A stretch of 64,000 nucleotides of DNA, from NCBI GenBank assembly GCA_002336915.1, contig DDET01000047.1, forward strand, positions 86,162 to 150,161. The letters run 5' to 3'. Origin of the DNA: Bacteroidetes bacterium UBA1947. Lineage in GTDB: Bacteria > Bacteroidota > Bacteroidia > Chitinophagales > Chitinophagaceae. A program made the translations under genes and the position numbers. Positions 40,983 through 50,895 of the stretch are shown piece after piece. Position 1 is the stretch's first letter. Each line of letters starts with the position of its first letter. The notes under the pieces were generated by a model, which saw only the letters and a program-made list of their open reading frames with translations, did no database searches and was not told the DNA's origin.

Positions 40983-42254
40983 CTAGTGCATTCCGCGCCT
41001 GTTGGTCAATGCGGGGGCTATTTGCTGGATAACGCAACGGAAACCTATGTAAGCTTTCGCCGTATCAGCATACTCATAATCACGTGAACTAACTTGTAAA
41101 TAGAAAGCCACATCGCGCCAGCTGCCACCGCGTACTACTTTACGCTTCATCCACTGAGGATCTGCTTCGTTCATTTTATGCTGAACTTCGGGGTTAAGAT
41201 CAGAAACCGTTTCATATGCACTACCAAAATAAGAAGTAGAGGTCCACTCAGATACATTACCTGCCATGTTATACAAGCCATAATCGTTTGGCCAGTATTT
41301 ATCAACCGGTACAGTGTACAAACCACCATCTGCTGCGTAGTTACCGCGTTGTGGTTTGAAGTTAGCCAGGTAGCAACCTTTTTTGTTCAGCACATAAGGG
41401 CCGCCCCATGGATAAGGAGCTTCGTTACGGCCACCACGTGCAGCCCACTCCCACTGTTCCTCATTCGGCAGGCGGAAGTCTCCTTCAAAGAACATTTTAT
41501 TCTTTTCACGCTCGTTTCTCCATGAGCGTGTGCGCCAATCGCAGAATGCCATACACTGTTTCCAGTTAACGCCAACTACAGGGTAGTTGTTGAAGGCCGG
41601 GAACCAGTTGTATTGTACAGCTATAGGCTCGTTGAATGAATAGGTCAGTTGCTTAACCCATACTGTCGTATCAGGATATGCAGGTACATCGTGTTTTGAA
41701 ATGAATGTAGTACGTGCCTGGTCAGGGTTCCTTACAGCTTCGCCGTAATCCCATGACTCGTAATGATACACCAGCTTGTTCTTGCCGTTGTCAAATTCTT
41801 TCTTGCCCCAGCCCGACTGATCGGCGGGAATGAAGAAATCTGACATTTGCTCCTGCAGGTCCTGGTCTTTCCAGTTGATACGCTTTTTCATATCAATGCG
41901 CTGGGTGCCATCCGGGTTATCAACAAAATCACCCAATTTGGTGTGAGCAATCGAATCGCGAACGTAATCAGTGAACTGACGGTACTCCGCATTTGACACC
42001 TCGGTAGCATCCATATAGTAACCGGTCATCTGTACCGTACGTATAGGCTCATCGTTCTTACCGCGAATATCCTCATCGCTTGCTCCCATTTTCAGAACGC
42101 CGGAGGGTACATATACCATGCCAATCGGCACAGGCGGCTTGTAGTTCAACGTATTCGGATGTCCTACCAGTTGTCCTCCAGTGCCCGATTTCCCGCAGCC
42201 CGCAGCGAGTGCAAGCAGTGCTACAGCCGAGATCTTCAGGGAAAGTTGTTTCAT
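40983..42254 (-). CDS. gldK: Gliding motility / T9SS lipoprotein GldK
   Basis: A 423-residue lipoprotein with the sulfatase-modifying-factor (FGE-like) fold. The lipobox is LAAGC. FGE-type blocks include GASDEDIRGKNDEPIRTVQM, TEVSNAEYRQF, RLPNEEQWEWAARGG and VVRGGSWRD. I use ATG 42254 (MKQLSLKIS); a longer frame adds 11 residues ahead of a good signal peptide. GldK forms the T9SS ring with GldN. It is the promoter-proximal gene of the operon and is related in fold to GldJ, encoded at 59163-60698. Confidence 0.93.
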   Translation of the reverse strand: MKQLSLKISAVALLALAAGCGKSGTGGQLVGHPNTLNYKPPVPIGMVYVPSGVLKMGASDEDIRGKNDEPIRTVQMTGYYMDATEVSNAEYRQFTDYVRDSIAHTKLGDFVDNPDGTQRIDMKKRINWKDQDLQEQMSDFFIPADQSGWGKKEFDNGKNKLVYHYESWDYGEAVRNPDQARTTFISKHDVPAYPDTTVWVKQLTYSFNEPIAVQYNWFPAFNNYPVVGVNWKQCMAFCDWRTRSWRNEREKNKMFFEGDFRLPNEEQWEWAARGGRNEAPYPWGGPYVLNKKGCYLANFKPQRGNYAADGGLYTVPVDKYWPNDYGLYNMAGNVSEWTSTSYFGSAYETVSDLNPEVQHKMNEADPQWMKRKVVRGGSWRDVAFYLQVSSRDYEYADTAKAYIGFRCVIQQIAPALTNRRGMH

Positions 42255-42441
42255 ACTACTGTTGTTATTGTTTTTGCGATTAGGCAAATAAAGTAAATTT
42301 TTGGGTCAAGAAGTAATTTTTACCACTAAACCGATGCACAATATTTAAAGATTTTTCCAAAAATGCAAGTTTCGAAAAAAAATTTGTCAGTTTTCACAAA
42401 CCTATTCAGGCATTGAAAATGTCTTTTTTGTAACAATATCT

Positions 42442-44475
42442 CTAATGATTAAGTAAATGTAGTGCTGCTTCTGTACTGTCTACAGGGCTTAAACACGCGT
42501 CCTGCCTGCAAACAAATATATACAATTTGCCCGTAAAAAACTTGCCCCGCAATAAGGGCAATTCAAATATTTCTTTTTCTGAAGTGACTATATATGCGTG
42601 TGGTATAAATTGTTCTAAAATATGTTTAGCTGCATTTGAGGCTTCTTTACCACTGCAAACAGCTGTTTTTATCCCCTTCACATAGCGCTGCAGCAGCATA
42701 GCCCAGTACGCAAAGGAATAGGTATATCGCACAGCGTTACTGGCTGTTTGCTGCAGCATATACGTGGCATGCTCTGTCCATTCACTGCGTTCAGCGCAAA
42801 TCCCCAATATCAGTAAATTATGCGCCATTACTGCATTTGCCGAGGGTAGCGCACCATCATAAATATCTATTTTACGCACCGGGATATCGGTCTGTTTTAC
42901 CGATGTATAGTAGAAAAAATTCCCTTCTTCATGCCTGAGATCTTTCACCACGATTTCTGTCCATTTTATTGCCTCAACTATATAGTGGTTTTCACGCGCT
43001 GTTGAGCCTAATTGTAATAGCGCCTGCACCAGGTATGCATAGTCATCCAGTTTGGCTGATATCCTTGCCAGTCCTTGCTTCCAGGTATGCAGCAGCTCAT
43101 CATTTTTAACAAAATATTGCAGCATGCATTGCATATGTTCCTTAGCCCGGTCAAGGTATTTTTCCTCCTGCAATGCTACCGATGCTTTGCCTAATGCAAT
43201 GTTCATCAAAGCATTCCACGAAAGCAGGCTTTTATCATCGGTTAATGGCCGTATTCTTTTGCTTCTTACCGCAAATAATTTCTCCCTCACTGCTGTTACA
43301 TGCAGCCTCACATCTTCAGTTGTGATGTTGAACATCGCGGCCACCTCGTCTTCGCTCTTTGTGATGCGTAGAATGTTGGTATGCTCCCAATTACCATGCT
43401 CGCTTACATCATACCATGCCATCGCTATATAGTCATCAGCACCCAGTGCATCGGTCCATTCCTGCCAGGCCCATGTATAGAACCTCCCTTCCACTCCTTC
43501 ACTATCCGCATCAAGGGCGCTGTAATACAAGCCTGACGCATCTTTCAGCTCACGTTCTGCAAATGCTATGGTCTCCTTTATTGCAGTACGGTACCGCTCT
43601 TCTTTGGTCAATTGGTATGCATCACACATCGACATGATGAGCAGCGCATTATCGTAAAGCATCTTCTCAAAATGCGGTGCCAGCCACTCAGCATCGGTCG
43701 AATATCGTGCAAAACCGCCGCCCAACTGGTCGTAGATACCTCCCTGTATCATCTTATCAAGGCTCAGCAAAGCTTGTTTCAATGCTGGCTCATACCCTGT
43801 GTAATGGTAATGCTCCAGCAAAAAGCTGATGGCCATCGTGCCCGGGAATTTCGGAGCATTGCCAAAGCCCCCATGTATCGTATCAGCTTGTTTTAGCAGG
43901 TTTTCCGCCATCGTTCGGCACATTTCCATATCAGGCTCGCTCCCATTTCGCACTCCGCTACCCGCTCCCGTTTTCGATGCTTGCTGCAGGTGCTGCAGCA
44001 TCTGGCTGCTCTGCAATTTCACTTCGTCTTGCTGCTCATTCCATACCTCGTTCATGCGCTGCAGCAGCCCTATCCATGATGGCCTGTTGAATGCGGGCCT
44101 TGGAGGGTAGTAGGTGCCCCCGTAAAAGGGCAGGCGCTCAGGTGTCACAAACACATTTAAAGGCCAGCCACCGCTGCCGCTGATTGCCTGTACGGCATCC
44201 ATATACATATGGTCCACATCGGGGTGCTCTTCCCGGTCCACTTTTATGTTGATGAAATGCTCATTCATATACGCAGCTATCTCCTCATTTTCAAAGCTCT
44301 CATGCTCCATTACATGGCACCAGTGGCAGGCCGAATAGCCTATGCTTACCAACACAGGCTTGTGTTCTCTTGCCGCACGCTCAAAGGGCTCATCGCCCCA
44401 TGCATACCAGTCTACGGGATTATGTGCATGCTGCTGCAGGTAAGGGCTTTGCTCATTGATCAGTCTGTTTGCCAT
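42442..44475 (-). CDS. DUF255 thioredoxin-domain protein (YyaL/spermatogenesis-associated 20-like)
   Basis: A 677-residue cytoplasmic protein. The N-terminal thioredoxin-like DUF255 domain has ANRLINEQSPYLQQHAHNP, then SACHWCHVMEHESF with the CxxC pair near residue 50, and SGSGGWPLNVF. The rest is an alpha/alpha-toroid glycosidase-like domain (GGFARYSTDAEWLAPHFEKM, YYSALDADSEGVEG). Members of this family are widespread but their function is not settled. Length is normal. Confidence 0.9.
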   Translation of the reverse strand: MANRLINEQSPYLQQHAHNPVDWYAWGDEPFERAAREHKPVLVSIGYSACHWCHVMEHESFENEEIAAYMNEHFINIKVDREEHPDVDHMYMDAVQAISGSGGWPLNVFVTPERLPFYGGTYYPPRPAFNRPSWIGLLQRMNEVWNEQQDEVKLQSSQMLQHLQQASKTGAGSGVRNGSEPDMEMCRTMAENLLKQADTIHGGFGNAPKFPGTMAISFLLEHYHYTGYEPALKQALLSLDKMIQGGIYDQLGGGFARYSTDAEWLAPHFEKMLYDNALLIMSMCDAYQLTKEERYRTAIKETIAFAERELKDASGLYYSALDADSEGVEGRFYTWAWQEWTDALGADDYIAMAWYDVSEHGNWEHTNILRITKSEDEVAAMFNITTEDVRLHVTAVREKLFAVRSKRIRPLTDDKSLLSWNALMNIALGKASVALQEEKYLDRAKEHMQCMLQYFVKNDELLHTWKQGLARISAKLDDYAYLVQALLQLGSTARENHYIVEAIKWTEIVVKDLRHEEGNFFYYTSVKQTDIPVRKIDIYDGALPSANAVMAHNLLILGICAERSEWTEHATYMLQQTASNAVRYTYSFAYWAMLLQRYVKGIKTAVCSGKEASNAAKHILEQFIPHAYIVTSEKEIFELPLLRGKFFTGKLYIFVCRQDACLSPVDSTEAALHLLNH

Positions 44476-44529
44476 GCCGCTAAATTAAGCTAAAATGCCC
44501 CGATGCATTCCGGCTGCGAATTAAACTAA

Positions 44530-44557
44530 AATGTCCCGGCCTGGTTGCCGGGACATT
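44530..44557 (-). terminator. Hairpin upstream of hemD end (probable terminator)
   Basis: AATGTCCCGGC and GCCGGGACATT form a perfect 11-bp stem around CTGGTT, 24 bases past the stop of the minus-strand hemD. On that strand it is followed by TTAGTTTAATT, moderately T-rich. Confidence 0.55.
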
Positions 44558-44581
44558 GAACTATGAATGTGTTTTGATCTT

Positions 44582-45379
44582 CTATTTTTTAAACGCTGCA
44601 AGGAAATGTTCCAATGCGGAAACCATGGAAGGTGCATTAGGTGCGGGTGCTTTTACTTCAAGCCTCAGCCCTGCTTCTTCCACAGCCTTCGATGTAGTAG
44701 GCCCGAAAGCGCCTATCACTGTGCCATTCTGCTTGAACAAAGGGTTCTGCTCAAACAAGGTCTGAACACTGAAGGGGCTGAAAAATACGATCATATCAAA
44801 TGTTGCCTGCATTACACGCGTTATATCGTTCGATAAGGTACGGTAGAGCGTTGCCTCAACAAATGTTACTTTGTTTTTGATCAGGTACTGCGCCACATCT
44901 ATCTTGCCGTTATCAGCCGTAGGCAATATGAATTTTTCGTTATTCTTATGTTTGCCTATCACTTCCAGCAGTCCTTCAGTCGAACCATCCGGCGAAAAGA
45001 AGACTTTGCGCTTGCGGTACAGTATGAACTTCTGCAGGTATAATGCTACAGCTTCCGTAATGCAGAAGTACTTCATATCCTGCGATACTTTCACCTTCAG
45101 TTCCTCGCAAATACGAAAGAAATGATCTACTGCATTGCGACTGTTAAAGATGATAGCGGTATACTCGGTGATATCAATGCGCTGCTTGCGAAACTCCTTG
45201 CCTGTAAGGCCTTCTACGCGGATAAAGGGATGAAACTCGAGCGCAAGGTTATACTTTTTCGCCAGCTCAAAGTACGGTGACTTATCCGTATCAGGGCGCG
45301 GTTGGGTAATTAAAACTGTATTGACCTTTGTCTCCTTTTTAACCGCCTCTTTACTCGTTGTACGAACTGCTTTGGCCAT
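44582..45379 (-). CDS. hemD: Uroporphyrinogen-III synthase
   Basis: A 265-residue cytoplasmic enzyme that closes and inverts ring D of hydroxymethylbilane in heme synthesis. Family features are VLITQPRPDTDKSPYFEL, IIFNSRNAVDHFF (a Ser-Arg-Asn loop), CITEAVALYLQKF and VVFFSPFSVQTLF with AFGPTTSKAVEEAG near the end. A Lys-rich N-terminal extension of about 20 residues is usual in Bacteroidetes. The gene upstream on the same strand, DUF4271, is its customary neighbour. Confidence 0.87.
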   Translation of the reverse strand: MAKAVRTTSKEAVKKETKVNTVLITQPRPDTDKSPYFELAKKYNLALEFHPFIRVEGLTGKEFRKQRIDITEYTAIIFNSRNAVDHFFRICEELKVKVSQDMKYFCITEAVALYLQKFILYRKRKVFFSPDGSTEGLLEVIGKHKNNEKFILPTADNGKIDVAQYLIKNKVTFVEATLYRTLSNDITRVMQATFDMIVFFSPFSVQTLFEQNPLFKQNGTVIGAFGPTTSKAVEEAGLRLEVKAPAPNAPSMVSALEHFLAAFKK

Positions 45380-45435
45380 ATATGATCGTAACGGGTTTTT
45401 TAATATAATATTACTGTTTTAACGCTCCTAACACA

Positions 45436-46320
45436 CTAATAATCAAGTAATCCGCGTACCAGTAACTTCATCAAAACTGCCAGTGGCAGTAATTCCGAGG
45501 CGCAAAGGTACGTAAAAAAATGAAATTTACTGTACTGGAAAAACGAACCGAACACCTGCCATGAACGGGTATAACGATTAATTAATAGTATGCCTGTCAA
45601 TATAAAAGATAGTATAGCCACCGGTTCGGTCCATACAGGCCCGGCAAATGCCAGCAGGATAATGAACGGCAACAGTAATATCGAAATGATTTTATTTATT
45701 AAAAATATGTTGAACAGGTAATGCTCCGTTATCCCCTCCACCCTGAAGGCCCATCCGCTAAAGCGCACCGCCGCATATTTCGAGAGATAAATGATCGCCA
45801 TGCCTGTTATCAACATGATAATCAGTAAAGACGGCGGTATGGCACTATGGCGTTGGGGCGTAAAATATCGTACTATGTAATAGATATAGGCACCCCCCAC
45901 TATCACAAAAAAGATATTCATCAGCAGGTTGGGCAAGGTTGCACTTTGCAACTGCTCCTTTAACTGCCGGTTACTAAGCGTGGTATTGCGGAATGCCTTA
46001 AAAAGATTGCTGAAATATCGTGGGTCGCTGGTACGGATAAAACCCAGCATAATGCACAAAGAAAGCAGCAGGTAAAAGTCAGCAGTGCGGTCCGATGGAG
46101 GCCTTTCATGCTCTATATCCATTACCACTTTCGTGTTGGCAAGTTGAGGTTGTACCCTAAGCATGCTATCAGCGCCGTGTATGGCCATTTTGCTGATCAC
46201 TGCGCTGTCGGGCGTAAAGCTAAGCCCGTAATGTGCAGGCTGCACCTTCGCATATCCGGCATCGGCTAAAAGCAGGACAAACAGTAAGGCTATAAATGAA
46301 GATTTCCGAATGCGGTGCAT
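45436..46320 (-). CDS. DUF4271 domain membrane protein
   Basis: A 294-residue protein with an N-terminal signal-like segment and five or so membrane helices (LLLSLCIMLGFI, LLMNIFFVIVGGAYIYYIV, LLIIMLITGMAIIYLS, LLPFIILLAFAGPVW and AILSFILTGILLI). The central region matches DUF4271, found beside hemD in Bacteroidetes. Function unknown. ATG 46320 (MHRIRKSSF) is preferred to the TTG codon upstream. It ends 56 bases before hemD. Confidence 0.77.
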   Translation of the reverse strand: MHRIRKSSFIALLFVLLLADAGYAKVQPAHYGLSFTPDSAVISKMAIHGADSMLRVQPQLANTKVVMDIEHERPPSDRTADFYLLLSLCIMLGFIRTSDPRYFSNLFKAFRNTTLSNRQLKEQLQSATLPNLLMNIFFVIVGGAYIYYIVRYFTPQRHSAIPPSLLIIMLITGMAIIYLSKYAAVRFSGWAFRVEGITEHYLFNIFLINKIISILLLPFIILLAFAGPVWTEPVAILSFILTGILLINRYTRSWQVFGSFFQYSKFHFFTYLCASELLPLAVLMKLLVRGLLDY

Positions 46321-46343
46321 ATGTTTACGCTGCAATTTACAAC

Positions 46344-48134
46344 TTAGAAATAAGCTAAGTAACCAAAATGTATTTTTGATTGTTTGAATTGCACAGGATT
46401 ATTGTCACTGCGGCCCAAAGCATAACTGATCGTAAACAAGCCCGTCTTTGTCTCCAGCGTGCTACCCAGCCCGAAACCGTTATATATACCTTCTTTTCCA
46501 TAGCCGTTATAATAGCGCTGCACATAAGCATTATCGCTAAAGAGGTACACATAGGAATTCCTGTCCAGCAGCAGCCTTAACTCCAGCGTCAGCATCTGGT
46601 ATTGGTTGGCATAAACACTCTGCTCATCAAATCCCCTCAGCAGCTTAAAACCCCCTATTTGGTACAGCTCATTCTGGAACAAATGCCTGCCGCTCAGCCA
46701 TGCACCATTGTAAGCTGCCATCAGCGTCGTTTTCCTTCCTAGTGGCAAAAAATAGGACAGGCCACCTTCCGCATGGTACTGATATTTCTGTTTTTCCAGG
46801 CTGTCGTATAGCGATGCATAGTCAAATCCGCTTGCATCCTCAAGGCTTGTTACCGCATCGCTGCGCTGCACATGCCTGACCAATGCGCTGGTACTCAGCC
46901 TGAGCTGCCAGCCCTTGTGCGGGTTCAGCCTGTAGTCCGTCCGGTTCATTACAAACTCCAGTCCGCCACCCTTCGCCTGTACATCGGCATTATCCGGCAA
47001 CCGCTTATTTAACCTGATAAAAGCAGTATCAACTGTTATCAGGTGATTACTCATATTCTGGTAGAATACCCTGATATGGTCTGTCGCATTCAGTTGATAC
47101 CTCACTCCTGCCTGCAATGAGGTCCTCGAGAATGTAGTGTCTCTTTTGAACAGGTTAAAGTGAACATCTACACCTACCGGGCTGTTCAGCAAATACGGCC
47201 ATACCAGGTCAGCATTCACCTTCGGCGACTTATACTGCAGGTTCTGGTAGGTAACGCCAATAGTTTCACCATAGCCCAGTATGTTTTGCAGCGCCAGTGT
47301 AGCATCAGCCGTCAGCAGGAATTTCCCTGTTTCTACACTGTTAGGTATCAGCCCTATTATAGCGTTCAGCAGGTTTGCCTTCTTCTGTTTCAGGTATATC
47401 TTAAGTCTTGTATCGGTTAGCTTAAATGCCACCTCCCATGGCGCGGCTTCCTGCATAAACGGCAGCTCCCGCAATCGCGGACTTATATTCCGCAGCTTCT
47501 TCTCGCTATAATTGCTTCCTTCAAAAATATCCAGGTAGCGCTCCAAATACCCTTTCGTCACCACGATATCACCCTCTATATGCACCGAGTCTATCTTCCT
47601 CAGCTCTCCCTTTTGCAGCATCAGGCTCCCTGATACACCACCTTCCTTTGCAATATGCGCCTCATCCAGCCATACCCTTGCGAACGGATAACCATTATTC
47701 TCACACCAGCGCAATAGCTTCTCACAAAGGCCCGCCATCTGCCTGGGGTTTAGCACACGCCCTTCCCATTGTTGCGGGTTTATAGCCGCTTCGGCCCACA
47801 AGGCTTGTGGTATGGAATCAAAAGACACCTTTGCCCACTTATACTGTCTGCCCAGGTAGATACTTGCATCATAGTGCTCATCTCTTATACCCAGGCTATC
47901 GATCGACGCCGCCAAATATCCCTTCGCCTGCAAAGCAGGAACAAGGTTGCCTAAATACTCATATATCTCCGTCCCCGAGCCGAATTTCGCAGGCATCTGC
48001 GCCTCTTTTTGCAGCAAAGCCTCATTATTATCTACAGAATGCAGTTGCACTACGTAAATTTGCGCTTTCACCGGCTGGCAAAACACCTGCAAAACAATAA
48101 ACATCAGGGCTGTAAACCCGCTAAACCTTTGCAT
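46344..48134 (-). CDS. BamA/TamA-like outer-membrane barrel with POTRA domains
   Basis: A 596-residue outer-membrane protein. A signal peptide (FCQPVKAQIYVV, cut before Gln) is followed by POTRA-like domains with IDSVHIEGDIVVTKGYLERY (around residue 185), then a C-terminal 16-strand barrel. The barrel contains the BamA-type lid motif GGFKLLRGFDEQS near 495 and ends in a terminal Phe (FGYLAYF). It is shorter than BamA, so it is a relative (TamA or FhaC-like) rather than BamA itself. It is divergent from hemW and 23 bases from the DUF4271 gene. Confidence 0.77.
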   Translation of the reverse strand: MQRFSGFTALMFIVLQVFCQPVKAQIYVVQLHSVDNNEALLQKEAQMPAKFGSGTEIYEYLGNLVPALQAKGYLAASIDSLGIRDEHYDASIYLGRQYKWAKVSFDSIPQALWAEAAINPQQWEGRVLNPRQMAGLCEKLLRWCENNGYPFARVWLDEAHIAKEGGVSGSLMLQKGELRKIDSVHIEGDIVVTKGYLERYLDIFEGSNYSEKKLRNISPRLRELPFMQEAAPWEVAFKLTDTRLKIYLKQKKANLLNAIIGLIPNSVETGKFLLTADATLALQNILGYGETIGVTYQNLQYKSPKVNADLVWPYLLNSPVGVDVHFNLFKRDTTFSRTSLQAGVRYQLNATDHIRVFYQNMSNHLITVDTAFIRLNKRLPDNADVQAKGGGLEFVMNRTDYRLNPHKGWQLRLSTSALVRHVQRSDAVTSLEDASGFDYASLYDSLEKQKYQYHAEGGLSYFLPLGRKTTLMAAYNGAWLSGRHLFQNELYQIGGFKLLRGFDEQSVYANQYQMLTLELRLLLDRNSYVYLFSDNAYVQRYYNGYGKEGIYNGFGLGSTLETKTGLFTISYALGRSDNNPVQFKQSKIHFGYLAYF

Positions 48135-48167
48135 GGAACTCACCAAAATTAACGATTAAGCAAGCAA

Positions 48168-48202
48168 CTTTTGGCTTTTGACTTTTAACTTTTGACTTTA
48201 AA
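48168..48202. repeat. Heptamer tandem repeat in the divergent barrel/hemW region
   Basis: CTTTTGG, CTTTTGA, CTTTTAA, CTTTTGA and CTTTAAA follow one another with period 7, ending 4 bases before the hemW start codon. The repeat provides several TTTTG-type promoter-like boxes and may vary by slippage. Confidence 0.6.
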
Positions 48203-48205
48203 AAA

Positions 48206-49342
48206 ATGGCCGGCATCTACCTGCACATACCTTTTTGCAAACAGAAATGCACTTACTGCAATTTCCACTTTTCCACTTCACTCAATGGGAAAGATGATCT
48301 GCTGCGGGCCATGCTGCGCGAACTGGATATGCAAAAGGACTATCTGCAGGGTAAGCCTGTCGAAACCATCTACTTCGGTGGTGGTACACCTTCATTGCTC
48401 AGTGCCGATGAGATCATGCGCTTCATCGACCTCATCTATAAGCTATACCCTGTACGGGAACTAAAAGAATGTACCCTCGAAGCAAACCCCGATGACCTAA
48501 GCACTACCTACCTTAAAGCACTGCGCAATACACCCATCGATCGTTTTAGCATTGGTGTGCAGTCTTTCAAAGAGAGCGACCTGCAATTCATGAACCGCGC
48601 ACACAACACGCAGCAGGCCGACTATGCCATCAAGGCCGCACAGGATGCAGGTTTCAGCAACCTTACCATCGACCTCATCTACGGAACCCTCGGCCTCACG
48701 GATGCCGACTGGAAATACAACCTTGCACAGGTAGCGGCCTTAAAAATCCCCCATTTCTCTTCCTATGCATTAACTGTTGAGGAAGGCACTGCCCTGTACA
48801 GCAACATCCAAAAAAAGAAGACCTCGCCTTTGGACAGCGAACAGGCAGCCACTCAATTTGAGATACTCATGGAGCAGGCAGCCATCATGGGTTATGAACA
48901 CTACGAGATCTCTAATTTCGCTTTACCCGGCCGCTATGCTGTGCACAATACCAATTACTGGCGCGGCCTGCCCTATCTAGGCATCGGTCCTTCAGCACAC
49001 TCCTTCGATGGTACCGATCGCCGCAGGTGGAATGTTGCCAACAACGCCCTCTACACGCAAAGTGTACTCTTCCAAAATCACATTCCTTTCGAAGAAGAAA
49101 TACTCACGCCAGTACAGCACCTCAACGAATACATCATGACCTCGCTGCGCACCATGTGGGGCTGCGACCTGGATAAGATAGCCCGCGAATGGGGCAACGA
49201 CTATGCGAACGAAGTGGAAAAGAGCAACCACCTCTTCCGCGAAAAACACTGGCTCGATGAAAAAGACCGCAAACTCATTCTCACCAACAAAGGCAAGCTT
49301 TTCGCCGATAAAATAGCTGCTGAGTTGTTCATTGAACGATAA
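48206..49342 (+). CDS. hemW: Radical SAM heme chaperone HemW
   Basis: A 378-residue coproporphyrinogen III oxidase-like radical SAM protein, HemW group, a heme chaperone rather than an oxidase. The SAM-binding cluster motif CxxxCxxC is CKQKCTYCNF near residue 11, followed by YFGGGTPSLL and ANPDDL; IGVQSF and DLIYG are further family blocks. HemW members lack the N-terminal extension of HemN and this protein starts directly with MAGIYLHIPFCK. Convenient heme-pathway neighbour to hemD. Confidence 0.89.
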   Translation: MAGIYLHIPFCKQKCTYCNFHFSTSLNGKDDLLRAMLRELDMQKDYLQGKPVETIYFGGGTPSLLSADEIMRFIDLIYKLYPVRELKECTLEANPDDLSTTYLKALRNTPIDRFSIGVQSFKESDLQFMNRAHNTQQADYAIKAAQDAGFSNLTIDLIYGTLGLTDADWKYNLAQVAALKIPHFSSYALTVEEGTALYSNIQKKKTSPLDSEQAATQFEILMEQAAIMGYEHYEISNFALPGRYAVHNTNYWRGLPYLGIGPSAHSFDGTDRRRWNVANNALYTQSVLFQNHIPFEEEILTPVQHLNEYIMTSLRTMWGCDLDKIAREWGNDYANEVEKSNHLFREKHWLDEKDRKLILTNKGKLFADKIAAELFIER

Positions 49343-49433
49343 TCATCCGTACTACCACGTACATAAAATTACCCCTTTAAGGGTATCTGCCTGCACTCTG
49401 CATCTACCTAGGTTTGTATAAAATTTTCATATC

Positions 49434-50840
49434 ATGAAACAACTGTACAAACTTATTGCCGTATCGGCGCTTTTTCTGGGCTTTAACAATGCGGGAGCGC
49501 AGGTCAGCTCTCGTATCGTTTCCTCGCAAACGGATAAGCACGATGGCACCTCGTGGCAGCACTACGACTCATCCCGGTACATCTTCAATTGGGGCAATAA
49601 TAACCCCGGCGATGCCTCTACTATCTATAGCATGCAGAAGGATACAACGATAGCCCTGTTCTACAATGCATCAATGTACTATGGGCTGTACAAACATGCT
49701 TATACTTACGATGCGCAGGGAAGGGTGATCCAACACCTTTGGCTTACACAAAGCCCCCCATTATCGGGAAACTGGATAAATTACCAGAACGTTACCTACA
49801 CTTACGATGCCAATGGCAATATGCTTTCCGAAAAAACAGAGGAGTGGGATAATGTAAACAATGCCTGGAAGAACATGGGGCTCGACAGTCGGTACTATAC
49901 AAACAATAAGTTGATGAAGGATAGCATAAAATTCTGGGATGCTACACTCTCAGTTTGGTACTATAATAGCGCCAATACCTATTCTTACTCCGGCGATACA
50001 ACTTTCCGCGCATTCGATACGCACGACTATGCTACGCATACCTGGAGCCATTACAGCAGGTACATACTTGTGTATGACGCCAACAACAATAACACCTTCA
50101 GCCAATATGACCAGTGGTATAGCTGGCTGAATAACTACAGGCCATACTACAAAACCATTTACGTTTATAATGCCAATAACCAGCAGCTTTCCTATACCAA
50201 CCAAATGTGGGATACGGTGGCAAATGCATTCGTCAATTCCGACAGGAATGTGTATGCCTACAATGCCAGCTACCAGCTCGTAGCCGATTCGGCCGGTGTA
50301 TGGAATACCACTACCAACAGTTGGGATGCCACAACCGCAATAAAGCATATTATGGACAGCGTTAACCACACAGATACGGCCATCGGCCTCAAATGGGATG
50401 CAGCTACCTCCTCCTTCGTTAACGACGTTCGCCGCACAGGTACATTCAACAGCTACTACCAGATCACATCGGGCATCACCGAGCATTGGAACACCCTTGC
50501 ATCGGCATGGCAAGGAGCCAACAACGACTACAGCTATAAATATTACTACGAGCTGGTCAACCTTGCAGTGCCTTCGGTTGCTGTAAATAAGCCACAGGTA
50601 ATGTTATTCCCTTCTCCTGCAAATACAGTTGTCAATCTCTCCGTTAACTGGGAAAAGGCAACTTCATTCAGCGTGGCAGTTATAGATATACAGGGCAGGA
50701 TATTAAAGCGCTATATGGAGCACAACATCAAGGATTACAAAAGCGTGATTCCTGTGGCTGACCTGCCGGCGGGCAATTACAATGTCATCATCAGCTCAGG
50801 CGCTGTAACTACTTCGGAACGTTTTACTATAATGAAATAA
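49434..50840 (+). CDS. T9SS-sorted repeat protein
   Basis: A 468-residue exported protein with signal peptide ending NAGAQVSS. Residues 80-370 are about seven repeats of a pattern like YxYDAxGNxxxxxxxxWDxxxxxW (for example TYDANGNMLSEKTEEWDNVN), a YD-like architecture. The C-terminal 75 residues are a type A T9SS sorting domain: VMLFPSPANTVVNLSV, then DIQGRILKR and LPAGNYNVII. It is probably secreted and attached to the surface by the Por system encoded elsewhere in this window. Function is unknown; adhesion is plausible. Confidence 0.85.
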   Translation: MKQLYKLIAVSALFLGFNNAGAQVSSRIVSSQTDKHDGTSWQHYDSSRYIFNWGNNNPGDASTIYSMQKDTTIALFYNASMYYGLYKHAYTYDAQGRVIQHLWLTQSPPLSGNWINYQNVTYTYDANGNMLSEKTEEWDNVNNAWKNMGLDSRYYTNNKLMKDSIKFWDATLSVWYYNSANTYSYSGDTTFRAFDTHDYATHTWSHYSRYILVYDANNNNTFSQYDQWYSWLNNYRPYYKTIYVYNANNQQLSYTNQMWDTVANAFVNSDRNVYAYNASYQLVADSAGVWNTTTNSWDATTAIKHIMDSVNHTDTAIGLKWDAATSSFVNDVRRTGTFNSYYQITSGITEHWNTLASAWQGANNDYSYKYYYELVNLAVPSVAVNKPQVMLFPSPANTVVNLSVNWEKATSFSVAVIDIQGRILKRYMEHNIKDYKSVIPVADLPAGNYNVIISSGAVTTSERFTIMK

Positions 50841-50861
50841 TTGAAAAATACCCCGCTCTAT

Positions 50862-50895
50862 CTAAAGCCGTCCCGCAAGGACGGCTTTAGTATTT
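50862..50895 (+). terminator. Terminator after the T9SS cargo gene
   Basis: CTAAAGCCGTCC and GGACGGCTTTAG form a perfect 12-bp stem around CGCAA, then TATTTTAGG. It lies 21 bases after the stop. Confidence 0.78.
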
